A program made the translations under genes and the position numbers. The notes beneath the pieces are model-generated. The model did no database searches. It had not been told where the DNA came from and worked only from the letters and a program-made list of their open reading frames with translations. A stretch of 64,000 bases of DNA from Anaerotignum propionicum DSM 1682 (lineage in GTDB: Bacteria > Bacillota > Clostridia > Lachnospirales > Anaerotignaceae): NCBI RefSeq assembly GCF_001561955.1, contig NZ_CP014223.1, positions 2,170,001 to 2,234,000 on the forward strand. The letters are read 5' to 3'. Below, one piece after another: positions 53,661 through 60,912 of this stretch (positions are counted from its first letter, which is position 1; each line of letters starts with the position of its first letter).

Positions 53661-54566
53661 TTAGTTATGCTTTGCTTTTAATTGAGCAATTTCTTGACGT
53701 TTTTCTTCCATCCAATCATCAAGTTTCTTGTCAATTTCATCACCTTCATTAACGAACTTGTCCATATATTCTTGAGACTTCTCTTTGTCACCAAAATAAA
53801 ATTCACGCCAAGCAACGGCTAACCAAAAAATAGATGTTCTAGTATGAAAATTGGAAGATAAGAAATCATCTAACAATAAATCATTTAATGAATAGTTGCG
53901 TTTATTTTCGCTATGTAAATAATGTGCTGGTATTGTTACAATTCCCAAATCTTTACACGCTCTAACACGTTGGTGTCCAGAAATAATAGTATTATCACGA
54001 GTAATAATTACTGGTTGAATGATTCCATATTTTTCTATGCTAGTAAGAAAATTTAAATAATTTCTTCCTTTCATTTCTGGAAAATAAAAATCATGATTTG
54101 GAAATGGTTTTAACTCGTCGACAAAAATTTCATATGTATTCTCATCAAGTGTTCTATCAACAATGTTCCAGAAATCATTTACATTCTTCTTGTAATCTTT
54201 AATTCTCTCTTTCATTTCTCTTGTGGAAATGTTTTGCAAATCATTTTCATTCATAAAATCTTCTCTATCATCTACTGGTAACTCAGCTAAAAGATATAAC
54301 TTTGTTGAATCCAAATTAGAAATCGCTTGCGAATTTGAACCAAACTCACGAGTAATTTTCATTAATTGGTTCGCTGTACGTTGGCTAAAATCAACTTCAT
54401 TTTCAAGCCATTCTCCAAATTTACCATGTGGAAGTGATTCTTTTACTTTGATTAAGATTTCACCCATTTTAATAACATTGTTCATTGTTGCGTCTTTAAG
54501 TCTAATAAATTCCTTTGTCATTACTTTAATTTCATCATCTTGCATTACTTTAATTTCGTTTGTCAT
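53661..54566 (-). CDS. ParB-like nuclease-domain protein with N-terminal DUF3102-type region
   Basis: A 301-residue protein. The N-terminal third has KMGEILIKVKESLPHGKFGE and WLENEVDFSQRTANQLMKI (DUF3102-like). A ParB/sulfiredoxin-type domain follows (about 160-230) with LKPFPNHDFYFPEM, GIIQPVIITRDNTIISGHQR and VRACKDLGI. This motif marks CTP-binding or nuclease activity in ParB relatives. The start is ATG 54566 with AGGAGCG; eleven upstream codons are discounted. No ParA partner is seen, so partition is not demonstrated. Confidence 0.82.
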   Translation of the reverse strand: MTNEIKVMQDDEIKVMTKEFIRLKDATMNNVIKMGEILIKVKESLPHGKFGEWLENEVDFSQRTANQLMKITREFGSNSQAISNLDSTKLYLLAELPVDDREDFMNENDLQNISTREMKERIKDYKKNVNDFWNIVDRTLDENTYEIFVDELKPFPNHDFYFPEMKGRNYLNFLTSIEKYGIIQPVIITRDNTIISGHQRVRACKDLGIVTIPAHYLHSENKRNYSLNDLLLDDFLSSNFHTRTSIFWLAVAWREFYFGDKEKSQEYMDKFVNEGDEIDKKLDDWMEEKRQEIAQLKAKHN

Positions 54567-54595
54567 TTTTGATTCGCTCCTTTTGTGTTTTAAAA

Positions 54596-54766
54596 TCACT
54601 TCTCCATTAACTTCTCCATTAATTCTTTACTGTACTCGAATACGAATACACTTCTCTTGCCGTCAATATCATTCTTATCTGGTTTAATATCAATCATGGT
54701 AAAACCTTCTTTCAATAACTTTCGTGCTGCTTTGGCTGTGAAAATTACGATTGAATCTTTGTTCAT
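54596..54766 (-). CDS. Small DUF5659-like protein (56 residues)
   Basis: ATG 54766 has AGGAGG 8 bases upstream. The product has IVIFTAKAARKLLKEGFTMI, then DIKPDKNDIDGKRSVFVFE, resembling the DUF5659 pattern of the gene at 53385. The two flank the ParB-like gene, suggesting a three-gene module. It ends 29 bp before the ParB-like start. Confidence 0.72.
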   Translation of the reverse strand: MNKDSIVIFTAKAARKLLKEGFTMIDIKPDKNDIDGKRSVFVFEYSKELMEKLMEK

Positions 54767-55376
54767 GGGGAGTCCTCCTTTCTTGTGTGGTGAGTTTGGT
54801 TGTCGGTAATTCAGACATCCGAAAAGTTACTAATTGTCACATTAGAATTCTAAAGTATCTTTGGTATACTTTTGAATTGTCGGGATAGTCGACTTTTGGA
54901 TATGCATATTGTGCATTTCTTTTTTTTCGGAAACGCATCGCATGTGCCGAAACTGGCACCTCCGATTTTTGGACAATAAAAAACCACTAAGAGTTATTTC
55001 TCTTAATGGTTGGATAAACGTTACTATTAAATTTTCTAAATATGTCCTCCATAGTAGCGGTATTTTAAAACCCATAAAATGTGGACTATTTTATTTTTAG
55101 TCGTTTAAAATAATCCATGAGTTGTGGGTGAAGAACCTCGTGGGACATATCGTTACATTTTATACTCTCTACCTTATAGGAAAATCTCAGTCTTGTTAGG
55201 TATCACCTGTAAAGCTAGAGAAATCAAGGGTTGCAAGCAAAAATTTTAATTCTAATCATCGTGACAATTTATATATACTATTACCATATAGGAAAATCTC
55301 AATTTGAAAATGCATGTCCAGAAAAGCCTGTAAAATCAAAGGATGTAGACGATTTATAAGAATTTTAGAATATATC
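54767..55376. other. Phage intergenic region with terminator and repeats
   Basis: No gene is supported. A terminator for minus-strand transcription is AACCACTAAGAG (54982-54993) with CTCTTAATGGTT (55000-55011). The direct repeat TATAGGAAAATCTCA occurs at 55175-55189 and 55287-55301, 112 bp apart, each followed by CCTGTAAA and then an AATCAAGGGTTG- or AATCAAAGGATG-type sequence. Confidence 0.5.
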
Positions 55377-55520
55377 CTAAATTGCTAAATTTGATTTATA
55401 TTCACGATTTCGTTCTAATTGCTTATCATAAGCACAAGCTTTACAATATTTTTGGTTATTTGTGTTTCGTCTAACTAATATCCCACAATCAGCACATCTG
55501 ATATATTTTTCACCTTTACC
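55377..55520 (-). pseudogene. Zinc-ribbon protein fragment without a start codon
   Basis: A 47-codon open frame (GKGEKYIRCADCGILVRRNT, then NNQKYCKACAYDKQLERNRE) with a clear CxxC-x13-CxxC zinc-ribbon pattern and a charged helical tail. The frame is closed upstream by TAG at 55521-55523, and there is no ATG, GTG or TTG before the first Cys. It is therefore most likely a decayed small phage regulator. An upstream frame joined by frameshift cannot be excluded. Confidence 0.6.
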
Positions 55521-55523
55521 CTA

Positions 55524-55961
55524 ATATACAGAAAAAATGAATTGTCCACAAATGGCTTAATATCAACGAAAACTAGGGTTTTCTATTTCGCTATAATTGG
55601 GGATTCACAAATTGCATTCTCACATCTTTTATTACACTTTTTGCTCGTCCCCTTATTGTCATTATCTCTGTTTTTGAAAATGGTTGCTAACCCTTGAAAA
55701 ACCTACATTTTATAGGTGTTTAGACTAGACTACCTCATTTTTTTGTCCCCTAAAGCTGAAAAATTATGCAAAATTTTATTTACTATTACCATAATATAGA
55801 TAAAAATAAAAATACTTGTAATCCTTGATTTTACTAGGTTTGCAAGATTTTCTAATTACGAGAATTAAAATATTTTTCTTTTTGATTACTTGCTCTCCAC
55901 AATATGTAGGGAAACAAAAATATTAGTTTTTGCTGTATTTTCAAGGGTTTCAATGGATTTT
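55524..55961. other. Phage intergenic region, dispersed ATCAAGGGTTTC-type motifs
   Basis: No gene is seen in 438 bp. Short motifs related to TCAAGGGTTTCAA occur at 55689 (inverted), 55818 (inverted) and 55941, and again outside this stretch. A run resembling promoter sequence lies near 55790 but is not convincing. Confidence 0.4.
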
Positions 55962-56570
55962 TCAAAAATCTCCATTATAGGGGTTCATCATTTCATCATC
56001 GCCATCCCAAGAATCATAGTCATCATAATCATTAAAGAAATTCCCTAGTAAAACATACTTGAAATTACTTGTCAAAGGATGCTTTGGTTGATATTTATAT
56101 CTTACATCTGTGTCCTTTGCTCTTCGTTTTCTATAACCTAAAAATTCATGTAATTCATGTTTTACTTCTTCTATTTCCTTTTTCAGCTTTGCATCATTCA
56201 AATCTATTTTAGAGGGATTAATTCTTTTAAGTGCAATATTGGTACAAGTATCAACAAAGATTAAATTGTCTGGTGAATTGTTCCATGGGTTCATATCTAT
56301 CTGTTTCAAAATATATTTTTCTTTTGTTCCTGATAATCCAAAAGCATTGGCAACTAAACTTTTCACCCAAAATTTTTTTCGTTTAAAAAGAATATATGTG
56401 TCATGTTTACATAATGATTTTTCAATATGTTGCTCCATAATAAATGTATATCTTTTTGCGCCTTTCTTTTTGTAACCTTTATCACATCTAATTCTACCTT
56501 TATTACTTGCTGAAAATCCTTCCAGCAATTCTACGTTTTTTATTGGTTTCCAAGTTTCTTGTATTTCCAT
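55962..56570 (-). CDS. NUMOD4-type homing-endonuclease relative with degenerate HNH
   Basis: A 202-residue protein. The N terminus ETWKPIKNVELLEGFSASNK matches NUMOD4, found in HNH homing endonucleases. The following LKQIDMNPWNNSPDNLIFVD aligns with an HNH motif (xDHIDGNxxNNxxxNLR), but the first His is lost, so cleavage is doubtful. The C-terminal third is acidic (YDDYDSWDGDDEMM), which is odd for the family. The start ATG 56570 follows AAGGAG. It is likely a captured endonuclease turned regulator or in decay. Confidence 0.78.
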   Translation of the reverse strand: MEIQETWKPIKNVELLEGFSASNKGRIRCDKGYKKKGAKRYTFIMEQHIEKSLCKHDTYILFKRKKFWVKSLVANAFGLSGTKEKYILKQIDMNPWNNSPDNLIFVDTCTNIALKRINPSKIDLNDAKLKKEIEEVKHELHEFLGYRKRRAKDTDVRYKYQPKHPLTSNFKYVLLGNFFNDYDDYDSWDGDDEMMNPYNGDF

Positions 56571-56736
56571 TTTTCTCCTTTTGAAATTGTGGTTTTATGT
56601 GGTTATCAAATTTTTATAAATTTAATCTTCCATAAGATTAAATGATATGTTATAATGATTTATCAGAAAATTAATACATATCATTCATCCTATGGTGAGT
56701 GGCTAGGCTGTCAGTATATTAGATATTGGCAGCTTT

Positions 56737-57141
56737 TTATTTTTGTGTACTGTCAATATAAGCCAATACATCTTTTCTCTCAAGTTCGTCATATACCATA
56801 TGAATAGTTCTAGTACTGAAATCACCAAGGTAATTACAAACTTCCATTGCATTTTTCCATCTATCATCATTACTCCAATGCTCTGCTAATTGCAAACCAT
56901 CTCTAGTTATGTCAAAAAGTTTTTCTTCAACTTTAATTATTGTTTTTGTAAAACCATCTGTTATATGTCTATCTACGAGCATCTCTTCTAATGCAGTTTT
57001 TATCATTTCCAAGTTATAACCATTAGCATCATCTGGTTGAATAATTGGATACTTCGCACCATTATAATCTTCTGATTCTTTCATATTTTCCATTGTTACT
57101 AAAATTTTTCTTTTAAGTTCCATCATTTTTTTGTTGTCCAT
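56737..57141 (-). CDS. DUF2513-like phage protein
   Basis: A 134-residue protein, helical and with winged-helix-like features, with ITRDGLQLAEHWSNDDRWKN, resembling the DUF2513 pattern (LTxxGHxFLDxxRDDxxW). Such proteins occur in Firmicutes prophages; function unknown. It has GGAG before ATG 57141. A small hairpin and regulatory-looking DNA lie upstream. Confidence 0.62.
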   Translation of the reverse strand: MDNKKMMELKRKILVTMENMKESEDYNGAKYPIIQPDDANGYNLEMIKTALEEMLVDRHITDGFTKTIIKVEEKLFDITRDGLQLAEHWSNDDRWKNAMEVCNYLGDFSTRTIHMVYDELERKDVLAYIDSTQK

Positions 57142-57620
57142 AAATTGTTCTCCTTTTTTAATTAACTCTTTTGACAGTGACTAATAATACATTTCTACTT
57201 AATTCTTATGTACTTCGCTAGGTCATTTACATCACCACTTTCTTTACTTACCAACTAAAGAATATTTGTTCTCCTTACGCTAATATAATACTCCTGTTAG
57301 CACTCGTTGTAAATGACTGCTAACAAATTATTTTTCGACAAATAACGTCAACATGATAGTGTGTATTAAATATCACACATGGGGTATGTCGCATTTCGTT
57401 ACCCACCTACATATCTACCGTTTCAGGTGTCGTGAAACCCGACAGCTTGAATTCCCCGTTGTACCTGACAAGTCGTTGTGAACGACTTAGGTATACCCTG
57501 TTTTGGGGTAGCACCTTTACAATGTGTACCCTTTTTATATTCATCTTACAAGTGTTTATGGAAGGTTTCCCGACTCTGCGACCAAACTTTGACGATGTAT
57601 TTTGTACTTTCTAATAAGCA
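57142..57620. other. Hairpin-rich non-coding region (left cluster)
   Basis: No gene is supported. Short stem-loops follow each other: GTTTCA/TGAAAC (57420-57438), AAGTCGTT/AACGACTT (57470-57488) and TACCC/GGGGTA (57494-57510). The last, with its flank TTTACAATGT, recurs near 59424-59470. A GTGTG/CACAC stem lies near 57360. Confidence 0.6.
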
Positions 57621-57827
57621 TTAATAAAAACTCCTCCCCAATTGTACCACTACCCCATTCTCAATTACTGGCGGTACTGATAGTAACTTCTCTTTTTCCT
57701 TGTGAAGTTTGTCAATATCCTTTTGAAGTTCAGATATAAGAAAATTTTGTGCTTCTATAATGTCTAGCAAGTCTTCATAGCCCATTGCTTCTTGTTCTGC
57801 TCTGTTTGCGTTCATTGCTGTATTCAT
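57621..57827 (-). CDS. Small coiled-coil phage protein
   Basis: A 68-residue protein with a long helix (LLDIIEAQNFLISELQKDID, then KLHKEKEKLL) likely to form a coiled coil, and a short hydrophobic C terminus (VVVQLGRSFY). AGGAGG is placed 9 bases before ATG 57827. It is the first early gene after the regulatory region on the minus strand. No family recognised. Confidence 0.65.
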   Translation of the reverse strand: MNTAMNANRAEQEAMGYEDLLDIIEAQNFLISELQKDIDKLHKEKEKLLSVPPVIENGVVVQLGRSFY

Positions 57828-58307
57828 TGTGTTTGTCCTCCTTTAGGATAAAAAAGTTTAATTTACGCTTGACAACATTGGTTTTAAAAATATCATTCAG
57901 GTGGATTGTTTTGAGCGAAAATAGAGTTTTCCCAATGTCGGGACAGATACCTCTATTTAATATCACTCTGGAGCCATTGCCCGTCGCTTAATCCTGTACG
58001 AGTTTAGCTTTTGCTAATAAGCCTAATAGCCAAGTAGGTATATCCCCTTGTCAGCTTATATCCTCTTATACCGTTCCACCCTCTTATTCTTTAGTTATTG
58101 TGAGTTTGCATAAGACTGAAATCTCACTGACGCATATAATCCCTAGTACAGTTTAGGGAATTACTGCGAATGATTTTGTGCATCGGCTCATTACACCTTA
58201 TATTATTTAGTTCTCACATTTCCGAAAAAAAAGAAATGCTAAAACAAGGAAATTGTATGCTTTCAAACCTTTATGTATAAAACAGATTATTCACTTTTAT
58301 TTCTTAG
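57828..58307. other. Prophage regulatory region between early genes and the divergent regulator
   Basis: No gene is supported. It must include the leftward early promoter. A small CCCTA/TAGGG hairpin lies near 58141-58158. TTGACA with TATCAT at 16 bases is visible near 57870 but points right into no gene, so I leave it uncalled. Confidence 0.4.
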
Positions 58308-58400
58308 TGATGTCACTTTGATTATTATAATACTCATATTTCATAGTGATGTCAATATGCAATATTGATTTTTATTTATTTTTGATTTATAATGATGTCA
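58308..58400. promoter_or_regulatory. Three TGATGTCA operator boxes
   Basis: TGATGTCA occurs at 58308-58315, 58347-58354 and 58393-58400, each within a longer TAGTGATGTCA- or TAATGATGTCA-type context. The third overlaps the -10 element of the regulator promoter. The spacing is 39 and 46 bp. They are probably bound by the ribbon-helix-helix protein encoded just downstream. Confidence 0.7.
58365..58393 (+). promoter_or_regulatory. Promoter of the ribbon-helix-helix gene
   Basis: TTGATT at 58365-58370 and TATAAT at 58388-58393, with a perfect 17-base spacer. The start codon is 33 bases downstream. Confidence 0.75.
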
Positions 58401-58425
58401 GAATGAATACTAAGGAGTGTTTAGA

Positions 58426-58614
58426 ATGGCAACCGAAAAAAGAGCATTCACTATGAGAATGCAAAATGATAATTTTGAAAAGATTAAATTTTTAGCAGAA
58501 CAAAACAAACGCTCTATTGCTATGCAAATTGAATATTTAATTGAAAAAGCAGTTTCCGAATATGAAAATGAACATGGAAAAATTGAAATTGATGAAGATG
58601 AGTTATATAAGTAA
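58426..58614 (+). CDS. Ribbon-helix-helix (Arc/CopG-like) regulator
   Basis: A 62-residue DNA-binding protein. A beta strand (KRAFTMRMQND) is followed by two helices (NFEKIKFLAEQNKRSIAMQI and EYLIEKAVSEYE) and an acidic tail (IEIDEDELYK), the Arc/MetJ fold. The start is ATG 58426 with AAGGAG 8 bases upstream; the GTG at 58417 is inside the ribosome site. It is the only plus-strand gene in the prophage and is divergent from the early genes, so it is the best candidate for the lysogeny repressor. It probably represses itself through the three boxes. Confidence 0.85.
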   Translation: MATEKRAFTMRMQNDNFEKIKFLAEQNKRSIAMQIEYLIEKAVSEYENEHGKIEIDEDELYK

Positions 58615-58644
58615 AAGGTACTATTTTGAATAGCACCTTTTTTT
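58615..58644 (+). terminator. Terminator of the ribbon-helix-helix gene
   Basis: AAGGTACTATT pairs with AATAGCACCTT (one mismatch), loop TTG, then T7. It starts at the base after the stop codon. Confidence 0.85.
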
Positions 58645-59627
58645 ATTGCTTGATTATCCAATGGGTAAAAAATAGAACAAAAGAAGAAGATAAATGTACA
58701 GATGTTAATCACCTCCGAAAGGAGTGGTTAAAATTATGATTAATACTTATCTAATGATTAATACTTATTTAAATAGCAAATCCAACAAAATAATGTTGGA
58801 ATCGCTATAAGCTACTTAAGTACAGACAACAAAATAATGTTGGAATCGCTATAATGGGGATTTTACTGGATTGAATCGAGGTTAAGTAGTAGACAAACTG
58901 GTAAGTACTGAATACGATTTCGTGCTGAGTACCCCTCACTTTGAGGGTAACTGATTAACCAATCCAATCTTGGACTCGTTAGAGACTGCCATTTGGTTGT
59001 CTCACCGAGTACCCCAAAACGGGGAGGTGTCGGTGTTATACCGATACCCCTTTGAAGGGGGAACGTGAAAGTTTAATATAGACATGGTGCATTAAATTTC
59101 ATGCAGCACTCGTATATTTTGTACGAGGGGTTTAAATTGGTTTGATTTCAAAGTCAAATCAATAAAAGATTGATACCCCTTTGAAGGTGAATCAAAAATA
59201 GCCTTGACTTAAAATGCAATATATCACCCTAGAATTGATTGTAATATTGTAAGTAATGAATTGCTCAAGAAAAGTATTATCGTTGAAATTAGAGGTGGAA
59301 AACGTGTATTTTCCCTAAGGATATAGGTAAAGAAATCAAAGTAAACATTGTTTAGTGTGAGGGTCTGTAAAACACCGATACCTTTTTCAGTTAATTCATC
59401 AATAGTATTGATAGCTTTAGATGATACCCTATTTTGGGGTATGGACGTTTCGGCTACCCCTTTACAATGTCAGAACGAAATTCGTACTAAGATAATCATT
59501 AGTGTCAACACGAAATCGTGTTCAGTCAAAATTATAGGCTATGCTTCAGACTTCCATTTTTACCCCGCATATCTAACGTATACATTAGCGTAGAAAATTT
59601 TGATAGCACAGGTGACTAATTCATAGG
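58645..59627. other. Structured non-coding region (about 1 kb, many short hairpins)
   Basis: No gene is supported on either strand, yet the region is dense in stem-loops. Examples: CCAACA/TGTTGG (58782-58799), CCCTCA/TGAGGG (58933-58947), CCCC/GGGG (59012-59024), TCGGT/ACCGA (59030-59044), CCCC/GGGG (59047-59060), CTCGTA/TACGAG (59109-59127), ATACCC/GGGGTAT (59424-59442) and AACACGA/TCGTGTT (59507-59522). Loops often contain TTTGA or TTTTG. It could be a structured RNA, a replication or partition locus, or an array of small mobile palindromes. Confidence 0.7.
58783..58854. repeat. 28-bp perfect direct repeat
   Basis: Two copies, 58783-58810 and 58827-58854, containing CAACAAAATAATGTTG and then GAATCGCTATAA. 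The period is 44 bp. Each copy can fold into a small hairpin. Only two copies are present, so it is not a CRISPR array. Confidence 0.8.
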
Positions 59628-59676
59628 GTAAAAAATAACCCCTTAGAAAGCTGTATAAATGCTTTAAAAGGGGTAT
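59628..59676 (-). terminator. Terminator of the integrase gene
   Basis: ATAACCCCTT (59635-59644) pairs with AAGGGGTAT (59668-59676) through a larger loop with an inner AAAGC/GCTTT pair. T6 follows on the minus strand. Confidence 0.72.
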
Positions 59677-59688
59677 TGGTTTTATTAA

Positions 59689-60594
59689 CTATAAATTCAT
59701 TAGTACACTTGTTTTCTTACTCTGATAAATCACATCATCGTCTTTAATGCCATTCAGATATATTTGTGTTATTGAGACATTTTCATGCCCTAATAGTCTA
59801 CTGAGTGAATAAATGTCCAATCCGTTCATTAGTTGCATATGAGCAAAGGTATGTCTGCAAGTATGGGGCGAAACCCTTATATCTTTTGATACGTTTGCAT
59901 ATTCTCCTGCATCTTTTACAATTCTCTCCACCATTTCCCGTGAAAGTTTTCTACAGTTCTTACTGAGAAAAAATTCTTTTTCAATTAAATTTCTATCCAT
60001 AAAGCGTTCTTCTCTTATGACTTGATATTTAAAGATATACTTCGCAAGAAATGGGCTTTTAGGTACAACCCTATCTTTGCTACCCTTACCACACTTGATT
60101 AATATATAATCATCTTTAATATCTTCCTCTTTTAAATCTATTAATTCAGACAACCTAATCCCAGTATCAAAAAACATTGCAATGATAGTCTTGTTTCTAA
60201 CATCCAAAAAGGTTCTTCCGTTATAGTACTCAAGCATTTTTCTTATATCCTCTTTAGTGAAGGTTCTGATTATTACTTTTTCTTTTCTAATACTTCCGAC
60301 TTCTTCTGTTGGAATGTTATCAATATAACCTTCCTTGTAAAAATATCTAAACATTGTTTTATATGTGCTTAGGATACTATTGATATAATTTGGCTTATTT
60401 CTAGCTCTTTGTTTTGCCATAAGATATTGCTTAATGTGCTGTGGTGTTACATCCTCAACTTCAGTAATCCCTTTCTGATTCAAATAATCAATCAAATAAT
60501 TTATGTGCAAATTATAAATTCTTAATGTTCTTGGAGAGAACTTTTTGTACTCACACTCAAATAAATATTCATTTGCTATTGTTCTTAAATCCAT
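59689..60594 (-). CDS. int: Prophage tyrosine integrase
   Basis: A 301-residue XerC/D-type recombinase. A SAM-like core-binding domain (about 1-95) precedes the catalytic domain with Arg147 (TGIRLSEL), Lys173 (GKGSKDR), His244 and Arg247 (HTCRHTF), His270 (GHENVS) and nucleophile Tyr279 (QIYLNG). There is no long N-terminal arm-binding domain, although repeated arm-type sites exist at both ends. It is encoded next to the attachment site inside gap and points away from it. ATG 60594 has AGGAAGGGA upstream. A decayed close homologue lies at 35693-36031. Confidence 0.95.
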   Translation of the reverse strand: MDLRTIANEYLFECEYKKFSPRTLRIYNLHINYLIDYLNQKGITEVEDVTPQHIKQYLMAKQRARNKPNYINSILSTYKTMFRYFYKEGYIDNIPTEEVGSIRKEKVIIRTFTKEDIRKMLEYYNGRTFLDVRNKTIIAMFFDTGIRLSELIDLKEEDIKDDYILIKCGKGSKDRVVPKSPFLAKYIFKYQVIREERFMDRNLIEKEFFLSKNCRKLSREMVERIVKDAGEYANVSKDIRVSPHTCRHTFAHMQLMNGLDIYSLSRLLGHENVSITQIYLNGIKDDDVIYQSKKTSVLMNL

Positions 60595-60646
60595 AAAAAT
60601 AGTCCCTTCCTCTCGCTAGTTTTTAACAAAAGGAAAAGACTATTTC

Positions 60647-60713
60647 ATTATCATAATTGATTTTTAAACAACTTTAGTGCTTATCATACTAAATTAATGA
60701 TTATCATAATAGA
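60647..60713. promoter_or_regulatory. Integrase arm-type sites, integrase-proximal arm
   Basis: ATTATCATAATTGA (60647-60660), CTTATCATACTAAA (60680-60693) and ATTATCATAATAGA (60700-60713). They lie between the integrase start and the attachment copy. The same consensus occurs at the other prophage end. Confidence 0.7.
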
Positions 60714-60764
60714 GGTTTAGTATTAATAAATATAAAGTTTACAAAAACTCAAAATTTACTGATT

Positions 60765-60912
60765 TCACTGGTTATCCACAGAATACATATGGGCAATTAA
60801 ATCAACAACTTTATTACTATAACCCCATTCATTATCATACCACGCAATTAATTTTACAAAGTTATCATCCAGGATGATTCCGGCTTTTTCGTCAAAAATA
60901 CAGGTGTTGGGG
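60765..60912. repeat. Right attachment copy: 3' end of the intact gap gene
   Basis: The 148 bp from the gap stop codon inward are identical to 36202-36349. Insertion here leaves gap with a complete C terminus that may have been supplied by the phage. Confidence 0.93.

Noticed and set aside
54842..55075. A 77-codon minus-strand frame in the phage early region
   Set aside because: It runs through a clear terminator hairpin and has no ribosome site.
57828..57966. A minus-strand open frame starting at 57966
   Set aside because: It overlaps the start of the 57621-57827 gene in another frame and lacks a ribosome site.
58783..58854. Possible CRISPR array
   Set aside because: Only two repeats with a 16-bp gap and no cas genes in the window.
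59348..59593. An 81-codon plus-strand frame in the hairpin-rich region
   Set aside because: No ribosome site; it spans several stem-loops and has no protein-like pattern.
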